Below are positions 35,481 to 49,800 of a stretch of DNA of 64,000 nucleotides, one piece after another. Within the stretch, counting starts at the first letter, position 1; every line of letters starts with the position of its first letter. The notes below the pieces were generated by a model. That model ran no database searches. It was not told the DNA's origin and was given only the letters and a program-made list of their open reading frames with translations. The stretch lies in assembly GCF_024679095.1 (NCBI RefSeq), contig NC_066535.1:7003121-7067120 (forward strand), read 5' to 3'. The position numbers were made by a program, and so were the translations under genes. Source of the stretch: Eriocheir sinensis (Eukaryota > Arthropoda > Malacostraca > Decapoda > Varunidae).

Positions 35481-38400
35481 AAGACACACAGTAACATGGC
35501 AGTTTTGCATTATAAGATTACACTAGATAAAAATACAGGAGGCCTGGGCGTCGCCATCAAACTAGAGCCAATTTCACAGTCCAACACAGTGGCTTTGTAA
35601 GGTTAAATCTTTGGCATTGGTTCACTCATCATGGTAAACTGTGAAAGTGGCCCCATGCCCAAAGCAGCCAAAACCCGAGGCTCACCATTGCTAAATTATA
35701 GGCAAACCAGATTGGCAGGATCATTTTGGCATTGGCTCCCGTGGGTCCTCTCCTCCCCGCTGCTCTGCCACACAGGGTTCACAGTCCCAACACATATCAT
35801 TTTCTCTCGTATGTTGGCTATAGGTAACATATGAAAGAAGAAATAGGTGTTCGGGCTGTGTGGCAGTGTGGCAGGGAGGAGAAGACCCACGGGACCCAGT
35901 GCAAAAATTATCCCCCCAATCTGGTTTGCCTATAGCCCAAAGCATAGTAAGAAAATCACAAGCATTTATAGATTTAATTATACCTAACATTTCTAACCTA
36001 AACTAACCAACTGGGGTGGGCTTCATTCCCCACTGACCCCTCAATGATTTAGGCCAACCATACAAAACCTGTAAACCTTCAGGAAGTTTTTTCATTAGTA
36101 ATTATTTCTGTGCTCATGTCAAGGTTGAGAATTCTTCAAAAATAATTGGATTAAATTAGATAAGTTAGTTTAACCCTTTCACAAACCAATAGTTTAATAA
36201 GTTTCTCTTTCCACTGCGACAGCCGTCTGGGGCTCATTGGTTTTGTAAAAGATTATTCTGCCTTATGAAAGAAAAAAAAAAATGCAAATAAATAGCGAAG
36301 TTTACTGACTCTGAAAAAAAACATTGAGTAAAGATAAATGAGAAATGCATACTTTCACCACCTCGTAGCTTGAAACCTCCTGAGTTGACTTTTTATGATG
36401 TATATGCCAATAAAAGGGGATTTTTATGAGGATTCCAACGTTATCATTGAAATTTTCATACGACCCGTAGTTCTTGAAAAAATGGAGGAAAACTATATTT
36501 CTCTATTTATTCTGTTCTCTCCAGTAGAAGAAACGTCTCAAGGGCAGCAAACAAAGCACAACGGGCAGGTCAAGGCGGTCAAAATAGAAGTCAATTTTGT
36601 CTGGAACAGAGTTTTGATAATAATAACAAACATGACTATTAGTGCACCTATTTGCTGTCTGGAAGAACTTTGCCAGATGCAATAATAATCATAATAATAC
36701 CACTAAGTCTCTCTCCTTAACTCTCTCTGATGGAGTTTTTTTTCACTTTTTCCATCATCACCATCACTTTCATGAGAATCATCATCATGCTCTGTACAAA
36801 TGGGTCTCAAAATCTCTTCACTTGATAATTTCTTAGCCATATTTTCTAATAGTAACAGTTACTGGTCCCTGCGAATATAAAACAAAATATTGTATCACAG
36901 CACAATCACTTTACATCGGAAGTAGGAATAAATTTCACCAATTTCATCTGACAACTGTAATCTAGGCTTACCAGGCTCCGGACACAATTTAAAGGAGCGA
37001 CAGTCTGCGCTCACAGGCTGCCTGCTGAGAGGCAACTAAGCCACAGGCAATTATCACTTCAAATCCAACGGCACGAGAGAGTTGACTGTTAGTTTATTTT
37101 ATAGGTCTAGCTTGGATCTTTGGCTCAAAATATTTTGATGCGATTCTGAAAGATACTTTATTTTTAGGCGAATTTTACATTTCTTTTTATTTACGCAATT
37201 TGAGTAAAAAACTCACATAAATGATTCCATTTTGATGCGACTCGCGTCATGGTGCATGAAAGGGTTAATGTTAGTATTAGCTAAAGGTCAGGGGTGAGGC
37301 TAAGATTAGATCAGATTCAGGGTTGGATTTGTGTAGTCAGACTAGGTTTGGATTAGGTCCAGGTGGCATTAGAGGATGCCTTAGCTATGGTTCTTGTTTT
37401 AGTGTACCTAAAATTTAATGTTCATTGTGACAGTTTTTTTTTTCTGTAAACAAAAGTAAATATCTAGATGGGGGCACACACTGGTGAAAAATCACTTTTG
37501 ATATTTGCAAAAACCATACCTATTTGGGTAAATTGGAAGAGGTAGGCAGATGGTTGGCAGATAATGTAAAGTAAAACTACATGCTATACAGCTGTCTAAT
37601 TATGATATTAATTAAAACACTTCTGGTTAGCATGCTGGTGCCTCTTCTTGGTTTCAGCCTTTGTGTTAGGTGCAGCTCATTCTTAAAGTCATGAAAGGCA
37701 TGGAGTCAAAAGAAAGTAAATCCCGTACCATGAAAGGTGTTTCATCTCTCTGGGAGTTGTGTAAATCTGGAGGTAATATTCAGTTGAAGATTCTGAGTAA
37801 GTCATTCTTCTGTTCTCTTCACAGGAAACTTCCTTCATGTGTGGGGAGTGTTTCCTGTTGTTTCCAACCACAGAAGACTTCAATGCTCATCATTGTCAAG
37901 TAGCTGAAGTGGATAAGGTAGAGGATGTTGCAACAGAGGCTGTGGGAGACAGCGAGCCCTCCACCTCAGTCTTGGATGTGCCACAGTCCACGGAATGTGT
38001 GCATATAGGTGCAGTCTTTGTTTCTTTTCAGTTTTCAGCCAAAAAATTACCAGATACTCTCAAGGAAACTGCTATAACTAATTGCCTTAATCATTTATGT
38101 TGAATCTTGGTGAATTCTTTTGAACACATTTCCCAAAAGTTGTTTAAGGTGTCATGATATGCTAGATTAACTGTTACCTGATAGTATCCTTAAATTAGCA
38201 GACAGATAATGAATCACTGCCATAATATCCAGCTTTTCACATTTATTGAGATGTGTACTTAATGCTCCCTTTGTCGGCAGGAGTGTGGGAGGCTGGAGAG
38301 TCAGAAGCAGCTATGGAGGAAGCAGTGGCCAGCATTCTTGGGGAGAGAATGAAGCGTACTATAACACCACAAGTGAACCCTGTCCCCGAGGCCCAGCTAG

Positions 38401-41400
38401 AGGCTGTGAGTGAAGGTGTTGAGGATCCCCAGGTGAACCCCATCCTGGATCACACAGTTGAAGAATGTGAACAGTTGGAAGAAAATGTGGCATTGGAGGC
38501 CGTGGAGATCCCAACCACCAACCTTTACATGTATGACAATCCTGTGTACCTCAACCGCCTCATGAAGGACAACACGTTCGGCAGGCGAGTGCGTCATGAT
38601 GCTCCCTACAGCCACCGCCTAGGTTTGTTGGCTGCCTTTGTCTTTTTCGTTCATCCTTGTTCATCTTTGTACTCATGTTTTTGAGCTCTTTTACTACACA
38701 CTATTTGCAAGAGCAGCCTCAATGTTTTTTTTGTTTTTTTTTTAGGTTCCTTGTTTCCTTGAAAAAAAACCACCTTTCCACTTCTAACCTTCTATCTAAT
38801 CGCCAGTATGGGTTCTGCAAGGGGCGTTCTACTGGCGATCTTCTTGTTCTTTTAACTGATTCGTGGTCATCCTCTCTTAGCTGTTTCAGTGAAACTTTCT
38901 CAGTTGCACTAGACATATCGAAAGCCTTTGATAGAGTCTGGAACAAGTCTTTGCTTTCTAAACTGCTCTCTTTCGGATTCTATCCTTCTCTCTGTTCCTT
39001 TATCTCCAGTTTCCTTTCCGGCCGTTCTATCTCTGCTGTGGTAGACGGTCACTGTTCTTCTCATAAACCTATTAACAGTGGTGTTCCACAGGGCTCTGTC
39101 CTATCACCCACTCTCTTCTTGTTATTCATCAATGATCTTCTTTCCATAACAAACTGTCCTATCCACTCATACGCTGATGACTCCACTCTGCATTATTCAA
39201 CTTCTTTCAACAGAAGACCCTCTCAACAGGAATTACATGACTCCAGGCTGGAGGCTGCAGAACGCTTAACCTCAGACCTTACTATCATTTCCGATTGGGG
39301 TAAAAGGAACCTTGTGTCCTTCAATGCCTCAAAAACCCAATTTCTCCACCTATCAACTCGACACAATCTTCCAAACACCTATCCCCTATTCTTCGACAAC
39401 ACTCAGCTGTCACCATCTTCAACACTAAACATCCTCGGTCTATCCTTAACTCAAAATCTTAACTGGAAACTTCACATCTCTTCTCTCACTAAATCAGCTT
39501 CCTCGAGGTTGGGCGTTCTGTATCGTCTCCGCCAGTTCTTCTCCCCTGCACAGTTGCTATCCATATACAGGGGCATTGTCCGCCCTCGTATGAAGTATGC
39601 CTCTGACGTGTGGGGGGGCTCCACTCACACAGCTCTCTTGGACAGAGTGGAGTCTAAGGCTTTTCGTCTCATCAGCTCTCCTCCTCTTACTGATAGTCTT
39701 CTACCTCTTAATTTCTGCCACCATGTTGCCTCTCTTTCTATCTTCTAACAATATTTTCATGCTGACTGCTCTTCTGAACTTGCTAACTGCATGCCTCCCC
39801 CCCTCCCACGGCCCTGCTGCATGCAACTTTCTACTCATGCTCATCCCTGTACTGTCCAAACCCCTTATGCAAGAGTTAACCAGCATCTTCACTCTTTCAT
39901 CCCTCACGCTGGTAAACTCTGGAACAATCTTCCTTCTTCTGTATTTCCACCTGCCTACGACTTGAACTCTTTCAAGAGAAAGGTATCTGGACACCTCTCC
40001 TCCCAAAATTGACCTCTCTTTCGGCCACCTCTTTAGATTCTTCTTGTGAACAGCGAGTAGTGGGCATTTTTTATTATTGTTTACTTTTTTTGTGCCCTTG
40101 AGCTGTCTCCTTTGTTGTAAAAAATAAAAAATAAATATATATATAGATAGATAGATAGATAAAAAAGTGATAAGATCAGTGATTGTAGATTTAATACATT
40201 ACAATAAGGGTGTGTGTGCTCTTCTAATTCGTTCTCATACCTAAGGGAAAGAATTTTTATCAATCTTTTTCTAGACACTATGTAATCTTTATACTTCAGC
40301 TGAATTTCCTTAAGTATTATCATCCATTTATAGATACTAATGGACATAGTGCATATGAACCATTAAACACACCCTAGCTTTGGGATGGTCTAGTAACAGT
40401 AGCTATGGTGCAATAAAAGGTCTGAATAGGTATCTTAAGGGATTAAGTGTAAATAGACAACACTCACTTAATATAGATCATATGTTCACTTGTCACGTTA
40501 ATTAAATAATCTTATACAACATAGATACCTTACTAGTATGGAAGCTAATCTCCATTGCTGGCCAAATCTAGGAATGTCAAGAGTCTTTTTTTTGTTTCAG
40601 GTCCATGGGATAATAAATCCAGTCGACTTCTCATACAGCTTCTTGGTGAATACCCAAAAGCTTATTTCATTTTAGACAAAGAGTGCAAGAGAACAGAGGC
40701 ATGGGAGATGATCCGCTACAAGCTGGCAGAGGCAGGGCACCAGTTCACAGTGTTGCAGGTAATTTTGGCAGCGTCAGCAGCATGATTATTGGACATCCCT
40801 CCTTTCACTTTTAATAGTGTGTCAATTGAAGGCAAACTACCTCAAAACTATCTATTTATTTGATGTGGCACCATATTTAATGACTCAATGTCAACTTAAT
40901 ATGAATCTTTCCTAATTAACTTGAGTTGAATGTGACATTGATACATTATCCAAATAATACCTGCTGATCATGAAAACATACCGCCTACTTATTGTTCCTC
41001 CAGAATTTGTTTAATGAACCAGAAGCAGATCAGTGTGCTCAGCCAGTTTCTGTTATGTAGTTTTCAGAAAAAAAAATCATGTATAGTTTGGTGAATTATT
41101 TAATGTGTGCTCAAGGCTTGAATACTTCCCCAGATTCGCATGCGGTGGCGAGAGCTGTGTAAAAAATATAGGAACACTGTCAATCATAATGACATGCATA
41201 ACACACGAAAAACATGCCAATTCTTTGATGAACTAAATGTTCTCTTTGGTAAGTATGAGTATTTAGAAATTAAGATTGATCTAAGATGTACAGTATTGGC
41301 ATTAGTGATTGGCACTTGCTTATTGGTTGTGGGGTTGGATTTCTTATAATGCTGTTAAATATCTTGGTATTATATTATTGATAGACATCTGTTAGTGAAT

Positions 41401-43671
41401 CTTGTTGAAATTTCTAGTGTAGCTGGAAAACAAAAAAATGGACTGGTTATTTTTGTAGTTCTTAATCCTATATACAGAAATAGAAATTAAATGGCATCAT
41501 GGTAGATTAGTTAGAAACCACTTCAAATATTTTGCATACTCACAATCAACTATGGCTGCTTTGAAGGTGTTTGGGACCGGCCGGCCACCCTTCTGCTGAT
41601 ACGACAGCTTGAAGCCAATGGCGGTAAACCACTTGGTCAGAATGGAGGAACTCGCATGAGGATCAAGGTGTGGGAGCACATCAGGCAGGTGCTGGCCTCA
41701 CATGGATACAAGTAAGTAATGTAAATCTGCACTAACATGGAGTGACTGAGATAAATTTTTAACTTGTTGCAGCTTTTACATCACAAGTTATTTCCCTCAC
41801 TGCAGGTACACCCCCGACCAAGTTCAAGGCCGCTGGAGTAATCTAGTGACTCTCTACCAGAGAATGGTGGAGCATAACGCTCGGCCCCACAATGAACCCA
41901 TAACGATAGCCTTCAAGGACCATATTGAGCGAATATTCAATTATGTTCCAGAACGCAACTCAAAGTGGCTGAAAATCATGGAGAAACGTGGAAAGACACC
42001 AAAGACAATGACAAGTATGTGATGCATTTCTATATATGTATATTTTTATGATTATTAGGAAGACAAATAAGGACCTAAACAAATTGAAACATCAAAGCTT
42101 TTCCTATACTTGTTCCCTGATACTATAATATAAAAAGAAAGAAAAAAATTATTGACCCAATCACATTCATGTTTTCACTTTCACACACACACACACAAAG
42201 TAACCTAGTTTTTGAGGGTGTGGTAGGTATGGACAAGTTAAATTCTTAGCCCATCACTATCCACTTTCTGTATTTTAGGAGTCACAAGGCTGCTCTTATT
42301 GACCGGGTGGTCTGGGTTAGAAATTCTCATTGTACTTCAGAAAAGTGGACTGTGGCGATGGAGAGGAATCTGCTGACTTACTACCATGAGAGAGTGTATC
42401 GCTTCAACAACGACCATGTGGATAACAGTATTCTGTGGAAGGAAATAGTGCAAGTGAGTACTATCATGGATTTTCTTGATATTTACATTTCAAGCTCTAT
42501 AGTTTAGTGACAGTTTTGCAAATTCAAAGTTAGCAAAAACATTTCATGTGTCTTCCCCACAAATTTGGCTATCTAACTCTCACTTTAAGCCAATTGACAT
42601 TCAGCTGCAATCTTGAAAAATAATGAAAATAACAACTACATCAGCATTAGTAACAATGATAATAGCAATAAATATGTTTGTAATGCTTTGCTCTCACTGG
42701 GAATACATTTTATGGAGTGCCTACAAAATATGAAGGAAAACACAAGTAACAGATGTAATATAGCATTATTATATCTTGACAGAAATTAGAGGAGGATGGC
42801 CACAGTTCAACCCCTGAAAAGGTGCGAGTGCGCTTCTATGAGCTAACCAAACAGTTTTCCCTGTCCGAGCAGCACAACTCCCAGCCAGGCACCATACGGC
42901 GAGAATGCAAACACCACGAAATGTTGTCTGAGGTAAGTGCAAAGATTTCCCTCTAGTATAGTAAAAGGTTTTCATGTATGTATTAGTGTTATAGTGTGTA
43001 TGTATTAGTGTATCAGTGATGTTGTATGGAGCAGAAACATGGGCTCTAACTAGAAAATTGATGGAGGTATTGAGAGCAAGTGATTGCAGAATGCTGACGT
43101 ATATGGCGGGGATCAGGTGGCAAGACAGGGTGTCCAGTGCAGATGTAGCTAACAGATGTGGAGTAGAGGACCTGGAAACAGTGCTCAGAAGGGAAAGACT
43201 CAGATGGTTTGGACATGTAAAGAGAGCAGGGGAGGATGCAGTGCTGGGAGTTTTGGAGAGATTAGAGGTAGAAGCAAGGAAGGAGACCAGTTGGTAGACC
43301 TAGGAAAACATGGAGAAGGTGTATACAGAAAACTTGGCATTGATGGGATTGGATGATCATCGGGCAGAAGACAGAATAGAATGGAGGAGAGCCATAAAGC
43401 GTCCCACCGCTCAGGAAGAGTGAAAACTGACGTTAAACGAAATGATGATGATGATGATGTATGTATTAGTGTAATTTATTTGTGTATTTGTACTTCAAAA
43501 TTAATTTATTGATTTTTTTTTCAGATTTATAATATCTACAACTTTTGGCCGCACGACAGATCCTCAATCAAAATGGAAAAGACAAACACCATAAGAATGA
43601 GACAAGGTAAGAATCCAGCCACACTGAATCATCATTTTTATCTTCATTATCATTGTTATTATCCATATTAC

Positions 43672-43730
<59 letters not shown>

Positions 43731-43752
43731 GTTATTGTTATTATCCATATTA

Positions 43753-43831
<79 letters not shown>

Positions 43832-46800
43832 TTTCTATTTTTATGACTATCATTATTATCATTATTACAGTAAACCTTTAATAATTCAGAATTTGGATGA
43901 AAATGTCTGACTTATCAAGGTTTGACTGCATAATCATCAACATTGAAAATTTTGTGCACTAAACACCTTTTTTCTTCACAGTTAACGCTCAATTGATGTG
44001 GAGTGAAGATCAGTCCCGCACACTGCTGCAGCTTTATCCACAAATCCTGGTTTCTCATATTTCAAATGGGGAGCATCAACCCATGGAAGAATTATGGCTG
44101 CAATTAGCAAAGGCATACATGAATGCCACAAATGACAGAAAACAATGCTATGAGGTATTTTGCTTTTTTTTTTTTACCTCATTGATTTATATGTAAATGT
44201 TTCTTTAAATATGAATAATTCTCAAGACTTCGCATTATGAATTATTTCAGGTTTATCATCTGTCTAAAGTACAATGGTCTGAAGTTCACGCTTTTATTTC
44301 AGATTGAGGAGCATTTTGCTGTTCTGCGCCGAGGATACCGCAGCCAGAACCCTTTCCCTTTTGTTGCCGAAATGCAGCTCCTGGAGGAAACAGAATCAAC
44401 GTTGGGCTTTACTCAGGAGGCCTCACCCACGACCAATGACCAGTTAGTCTCTTATTGGAGCCACAGAGCTGCGCATCTTCTGTTAGATTTCGTTATTCAT
44501 CACCGCCAAGAAGGAGTTAAAAATTCTGGGCTGTTTGAAGTGATCAGTAAAGACCTTGCTGACTATGGTTACAGGTAAGTGTTATGTGTTACAGAAACAC
44601 TTGTATGACACCAACAACAAAGCTACAATACCTGCAAGTATCGCCTGAATGACGGTTGTGTTTATTGCAGGTACACTGGAGAAGAGTGTCGCTTGTACTA
44701 CTCGTTGCTGAGACAGCTGTACACCAATAGGCTGAGGACCATCAGGCGTAATAAAGAAATGATTAAGCCCTTCCCATACATGGACAAGATGGCAGAAGTA
44801 GATGCTGTGGTGTCTCAACCAAAATTTATCGGTAGGTTTAGTGATGTCTAGGGGTGGTTGAAGAAAACAAAATTTTAACTGGGAAAAAGGAAATTTCATC
44901 TGACTTTTTTTGACAGGGCATAATATTTATTTCAGCAGGACATATTGCTGATATTCATACACAGATTGTCTTTTTTTCTGTGCACACTGGGAGGTATTGG
45001 TCCCAATTGAAAACCATACAAACTTTTGGTAAGAAAAAGACATCAGACTCAAAATCCAATGACTATGAAAATTTAAAAAAACGGTGATAAAGTTGGAAAA
45101 AAACAAAATTAAGAATGTAAAACATCTTGCTAGACTATCACTTGCTGTCTGATGTAATATTCTCTTTTAGGGTATATCCATAATTTTGGGTAAATGTATA
45201 AAAAAATCCATACAATAATTTTATTTTGCATACACTCCTAATGAAGTATTTCATTTAGCTAGTTAACTGGGAAATAACCTTACATATTATTAATACCCAG
45301 GAAGCTTCTTATTAAAGATTCAAAGTCATGATAATTTTTTTTTTCTTTTTACGTCGCGGCCTATTGCGCCGGTAGGCTTGTTCCCGATGGGGCCTGATGG
45401 TCTACCCAGCCCGTTCTGGTGCAGGCGAGTGTTTATAGCGGCGCCATGTTGTTTTGGCTCATGCTGCCCCCCGGAGCTCATCTTTGAGCCTCTCTTTGGA
45501 GAGGTAATCTAGAGTCTGGGTTAATGGGTGGTCTTCAGGGCAGCATGTGGGTAATCTTTGGCCATTCGGCAGTAACTGAAAAATCCCAGCTGTGCGGCAG
45601 CCAGGATTCGAACTCGCGTCCCTCCTGGAGCTCCTGAATGTGACGCTGGCACGCTAACCACACAGCCACCACCTGTTTGAAAGCTGCATATATTCTACTT
45701 ACCGCTTGAAAGAAAGTATAAATATCTTCCACAGAAACACCAGAGAGCCGCTTAGCAGTGTTGAGTGCTGCCATCTCAAAACTGAAGGAGCTGAAAGAAG
45801 AGGATGGCAAGATACAGAGGGAGCACATCCCTGCCTGGCTTGTGGACCTGAAGATGTTCCTCAAGCGCAATGAGATAATTCATCCAACACCCTCCGTCAA
45901 GTGTGTACGTGACAAGTCTTATGTTATTGTCAGTACTCGGGCTGAATTGTTTTCAGATGTTTGGAGACCATAAAGATGACTGTGGCAATGAAGTGAAACT
46001 AAGGTGCTGAATGTGGCAAGGGAAAAGCCAGAAATATAAATTATGAGCACTGAAAATTTTGGGAAATTCCTTATGCTTGATGACATATTTCGACATATTT
46101 TCCTTAGTTGAAATTGTGCATTTTAAAGCATAATAATGGTTTTCACATGTTTGTTCTCATTAATATCATGCACTTAAAATGGTGCGAGAAAACTTATGAA
46201 GCATAGAATATGACAGACCATCAGTATGCACCTTATGGTTACTGTTGCACTTTGCAGTTGGCTCGGATCTTAAGTGAAGCAATAGAAGATTCCTCCCTTG
46301 ATGCAAAGTTTGTGGAGTGCCACACCATCCTGGGTTGTCATTTGAACTTCCTGAAGTTGATATCAGGTATGTTTTTCAGTACTTATTTATTTCAAGAGAA
46401 TATCAAAATATTTAATAACAAATGAAGAGATGGGTACTGTTAGATGACACAGACTTTATATTTTCAGGGAAAGGAATCTCTAATGTAGAAAGTTCTCCTA
46501 CTATCAAAAGTAAAGGAAGAAATACAAACCCTAAAAGCAACCCTCAGCCAAGTAAGTATGTCCCTGATTTGCCTTACATAATGTTATGATGAAAATATTT
46601 ACTCGTTTAAAAGCTTAAATGAGAATCTTTTAAATCCCCAGAGTGCTTTGTAAATTTTTACAATGGCCTTTCACTTCTGTCTGCATCCATCTTTGAATCA
46701 GTGCAAGGAATACACTGTACTGTACTTAATAAATGATGGACAAAACTTTGAGAAGATGGCACATGATGTATTATGCTTTTGGTTTTGTGGTGGATAGGGA

Positions 46801-49800
46801 GAGAATATGCCATGAAAGAATGATGAACAATTCTTTGGTGTTACTGAGGTAGAGGTAGTGGTAAGAGAGGACATGGGAGGAATCTTCAGGCTCATTGCAG
46901 CCCCTCACCCACACCTCATCCCGCAAGGAATATGTCTTATTGGCCATTCCTATTACTTTTAGTGCATTTCTGAACACAGATTGAACTCAGGAGCACTGCC
47001 TTACTTGCCTTCTCCCAACCTCTTTTCTCTGGGTTCAAGGAAGTCTCTCCTCCCACCTTTTCTCTGCTGGTACAAATGGGAAGTCTGTCATTTTCATTTC
47101 CTCAGAATCACTGATAATTTTTAGATACAAATTATACCAACATCTTGTTTGAACTTGGAGTATGAATTTTATTTCCACAAAGCCTAACCATTTGTAGAAT
47201 ATGGAACTGTGCAGTGGACAGAGAAGAACTTGCTCACCATGCTAAGAGTCATCAAGGAATGGAAGCTCTTGTGTCATGATGATGCAGAAGTGGAGGCGAT
47301 CCTTGGCATTGGTCATCCTCTGTGGAGGGAGGTGGCATCCAGGCTGAGTGACCACTACAAGGTTGACCCAAACAAGTGTTTCGAAAGATTTATTCAGGTA
47401 AGCTTTTTATGAGTGATAACTACAGGAAATCCCCGATATACGAAAGCTCGATGTACGAAAATTCGGATATACGAAAGTGAAAAATATAGGACAATTTTCG
47501 GTTCACGAAAGACATGCTTTGCATATACGAAAAGTACGACAGTTTCCGCGCCCACTGTTTCGTACCCGATGTCTATATCGGTCGCCGCGCGCCGTCAACA
47601 GCCTCACGCACACTCGCAGTGATTAGGCAGCAAGTGTCCATGTCCAGTCTCCACTTCAACGCTCATCACTTAGCGTTGCCAGTTTAGAACCCCTTGCTTC
47701 GACTCGAATCCAAACACATCCCAGCCAGCGTGAGGAAACGTGAGGGTGATGGAGGGTTGGGGGGGCTTGAGTGGTGGTGTACTGTTTGGCACGTGTTTGG
47801 GCACGAGTCGAAACTGGCCTTTCACAGCTTGGGAAGTAAACATTGGCAATGTTAAGTGATGAGTTGTAGTGACGAGTTAGAGGGGATTGTCCTAACATAT
47901 GTAATGCATTTCTATAACAGTAGTAAAGGAACAGGAAATGGTAATTGTTTTTAATTATTTATGAGCCTTGCGTTTCATTGTATTGTGAGTAGTAAATTGC
48001 TTTTAAGCATAGTTATATTTAACTTTTTTGTTTTTATTTTATTTTGCTGGCGCTGGTCCCTAACCCCCCTATTTATTAACAATCCTATGGGGGAAATGGC
48101 TTCGATATACGAAAAATCGATAAACGAAAGTTTTTTTCAGTCCCTAACCCTTTCGTATATAGGGGATTTCCTGTATTAATATTATTTTTATACTGCATTA
48201 ATTATTACTGTGCAAAAGGAGTTGTGTGTAATTTTACATAACAAGTCCTAGAAGCTTGTGACATGTGAATTAAAATAATTGCTCTATGCTGCAGCTGTGG
48301 CGGGAGTACAGGAGTGTGATGACCTTCAATGCTCGCCTTGGCACTGCTGAAGGAGCAAAGTCTGTAATGTGCCAGGACATGCTGGGGTCCATCTTGTCAC
48401 TCCATGTTTTCCATGATGCTCAGCTGGATCCAAGAGGTTTGTGGAGTTCCTGTGTGTATGCATATTAATGTAGTAGGTTGAGTATCATATTCTAAAAGGC
48501 AGCAGCATAAATATTTCGCTGCAAAACTAACATGTAAATTTGAGCAGAATGAACTAAGTCATTGTTTGATTGCCACAGATAGATGGTGGGCAAGTGAAGA
48601 AGGCAAAGGCTGGAGTAAAGAGGAGACTATGGAATTGATCTTCACTGTCAGAGAAGTGTGGAGCAGTTTGCCTGAGGTTAATTGGGATGTGGTAAGGCTG
48701 CTTGTACATTCTCTATTAATATATTTTTTTACAAGTATGATTGATCCTTAAAGTTTGAGACTAATTAGAAATTCATCATTATATCCATGACCCTCAATTT
48801 CTTGGACCAATACAGGGAAGGGTTGTCATGAAAAACTTGTGTGTTAGGGTTTTTGTGAATTAATATATTAATGAAATATTAAACCTTTGTTCAGGGGTTG
48901 GTAACATGCTGCTCCAGAACTGCAAGTAACTTTAGGATCCTTTTGTAACTCCTGATTCTTTTTAGATAAATTGTTCACCCCTTTAAGATGAAGACATCAT
49001 ATGCCACTTTTCCTGGCAGTATTAGTTATAGTTATAGTTATATGGAACTTCCAAACCACTAAACATTAAAAGGGTAAACTATTATCTATGATTTACATAA
49101 ATCTAAAGTCTAAGTAATGTATAATTTTACCATTTTTGTCAAAAGCTGTTCTGTAAAAGTAACTTTCAGTAATAAATAAACTTTTTTTTCATAGGTGTGT
49201 CAGTTGCTGGCTAGTAGTGGATATAACCACTGTTCTGAAAGCTCCCAAGAAAATTTTCATCATCTCTATGAAACTTACCAGGCAGCACCTAACATAACAA
49301 AACATGCAGCATGAGAACTCGGAGGCGACCTCCATTCTACTATAAGCTGAGAGACCTCTTTGGCAGTGATAATGTAAATTTTGCAGTTGTAAAAGGCAAG
49401 TATTCTTCTTTTGGACTTTGAATGCTTTCATTATCATCATCATTATTACCCAGATCTCAGTTCTTCTACACTACACTAAACATCCTTGGACTATCCTTAA
49501 CTCAAAATCTTAACTGGAAACTTCATATCTCCACTCTTACTAAATCAGCTTCCTGAGGGTTGGATGTTCTGTATCATCACTGCCAGTTTTTTCCCCCTCC
49601 CAGATGCTGTCCATATATAGGGCCTTGTCCACCCTCGTATGGAGTATGCCTCACGTGTGGGCAGGCTCCACACAGCTCTCTTGGACAGAGTGGAGTCTAA
49701 GGCTTTTCGTTCCATCAACTCCCTCCTCTTACTGACAGTCTCCTACCTATTAAAATCTACTGCAATGTTGCATCTTTTTTTTTCTACTGGTGTTTTCATT

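Noticed and set aside
42279..42453. Exon 8 of the Myb/SANT gene starting at the earlier acceptor TATTTTAG (42278)
   Set aside because: It breaks the frame with the preceding exon. The acceptor TTGTACTTCAG at 42340 restores phase 1 and opens directly on the KKW of the unit.
49290..49320. Programmed -1 frameshifting in exon 20
   Set aside because: No slippery heptamer or clear downstream structure is visible; an indel or sequence error is simpler. Kept only as a point to check.
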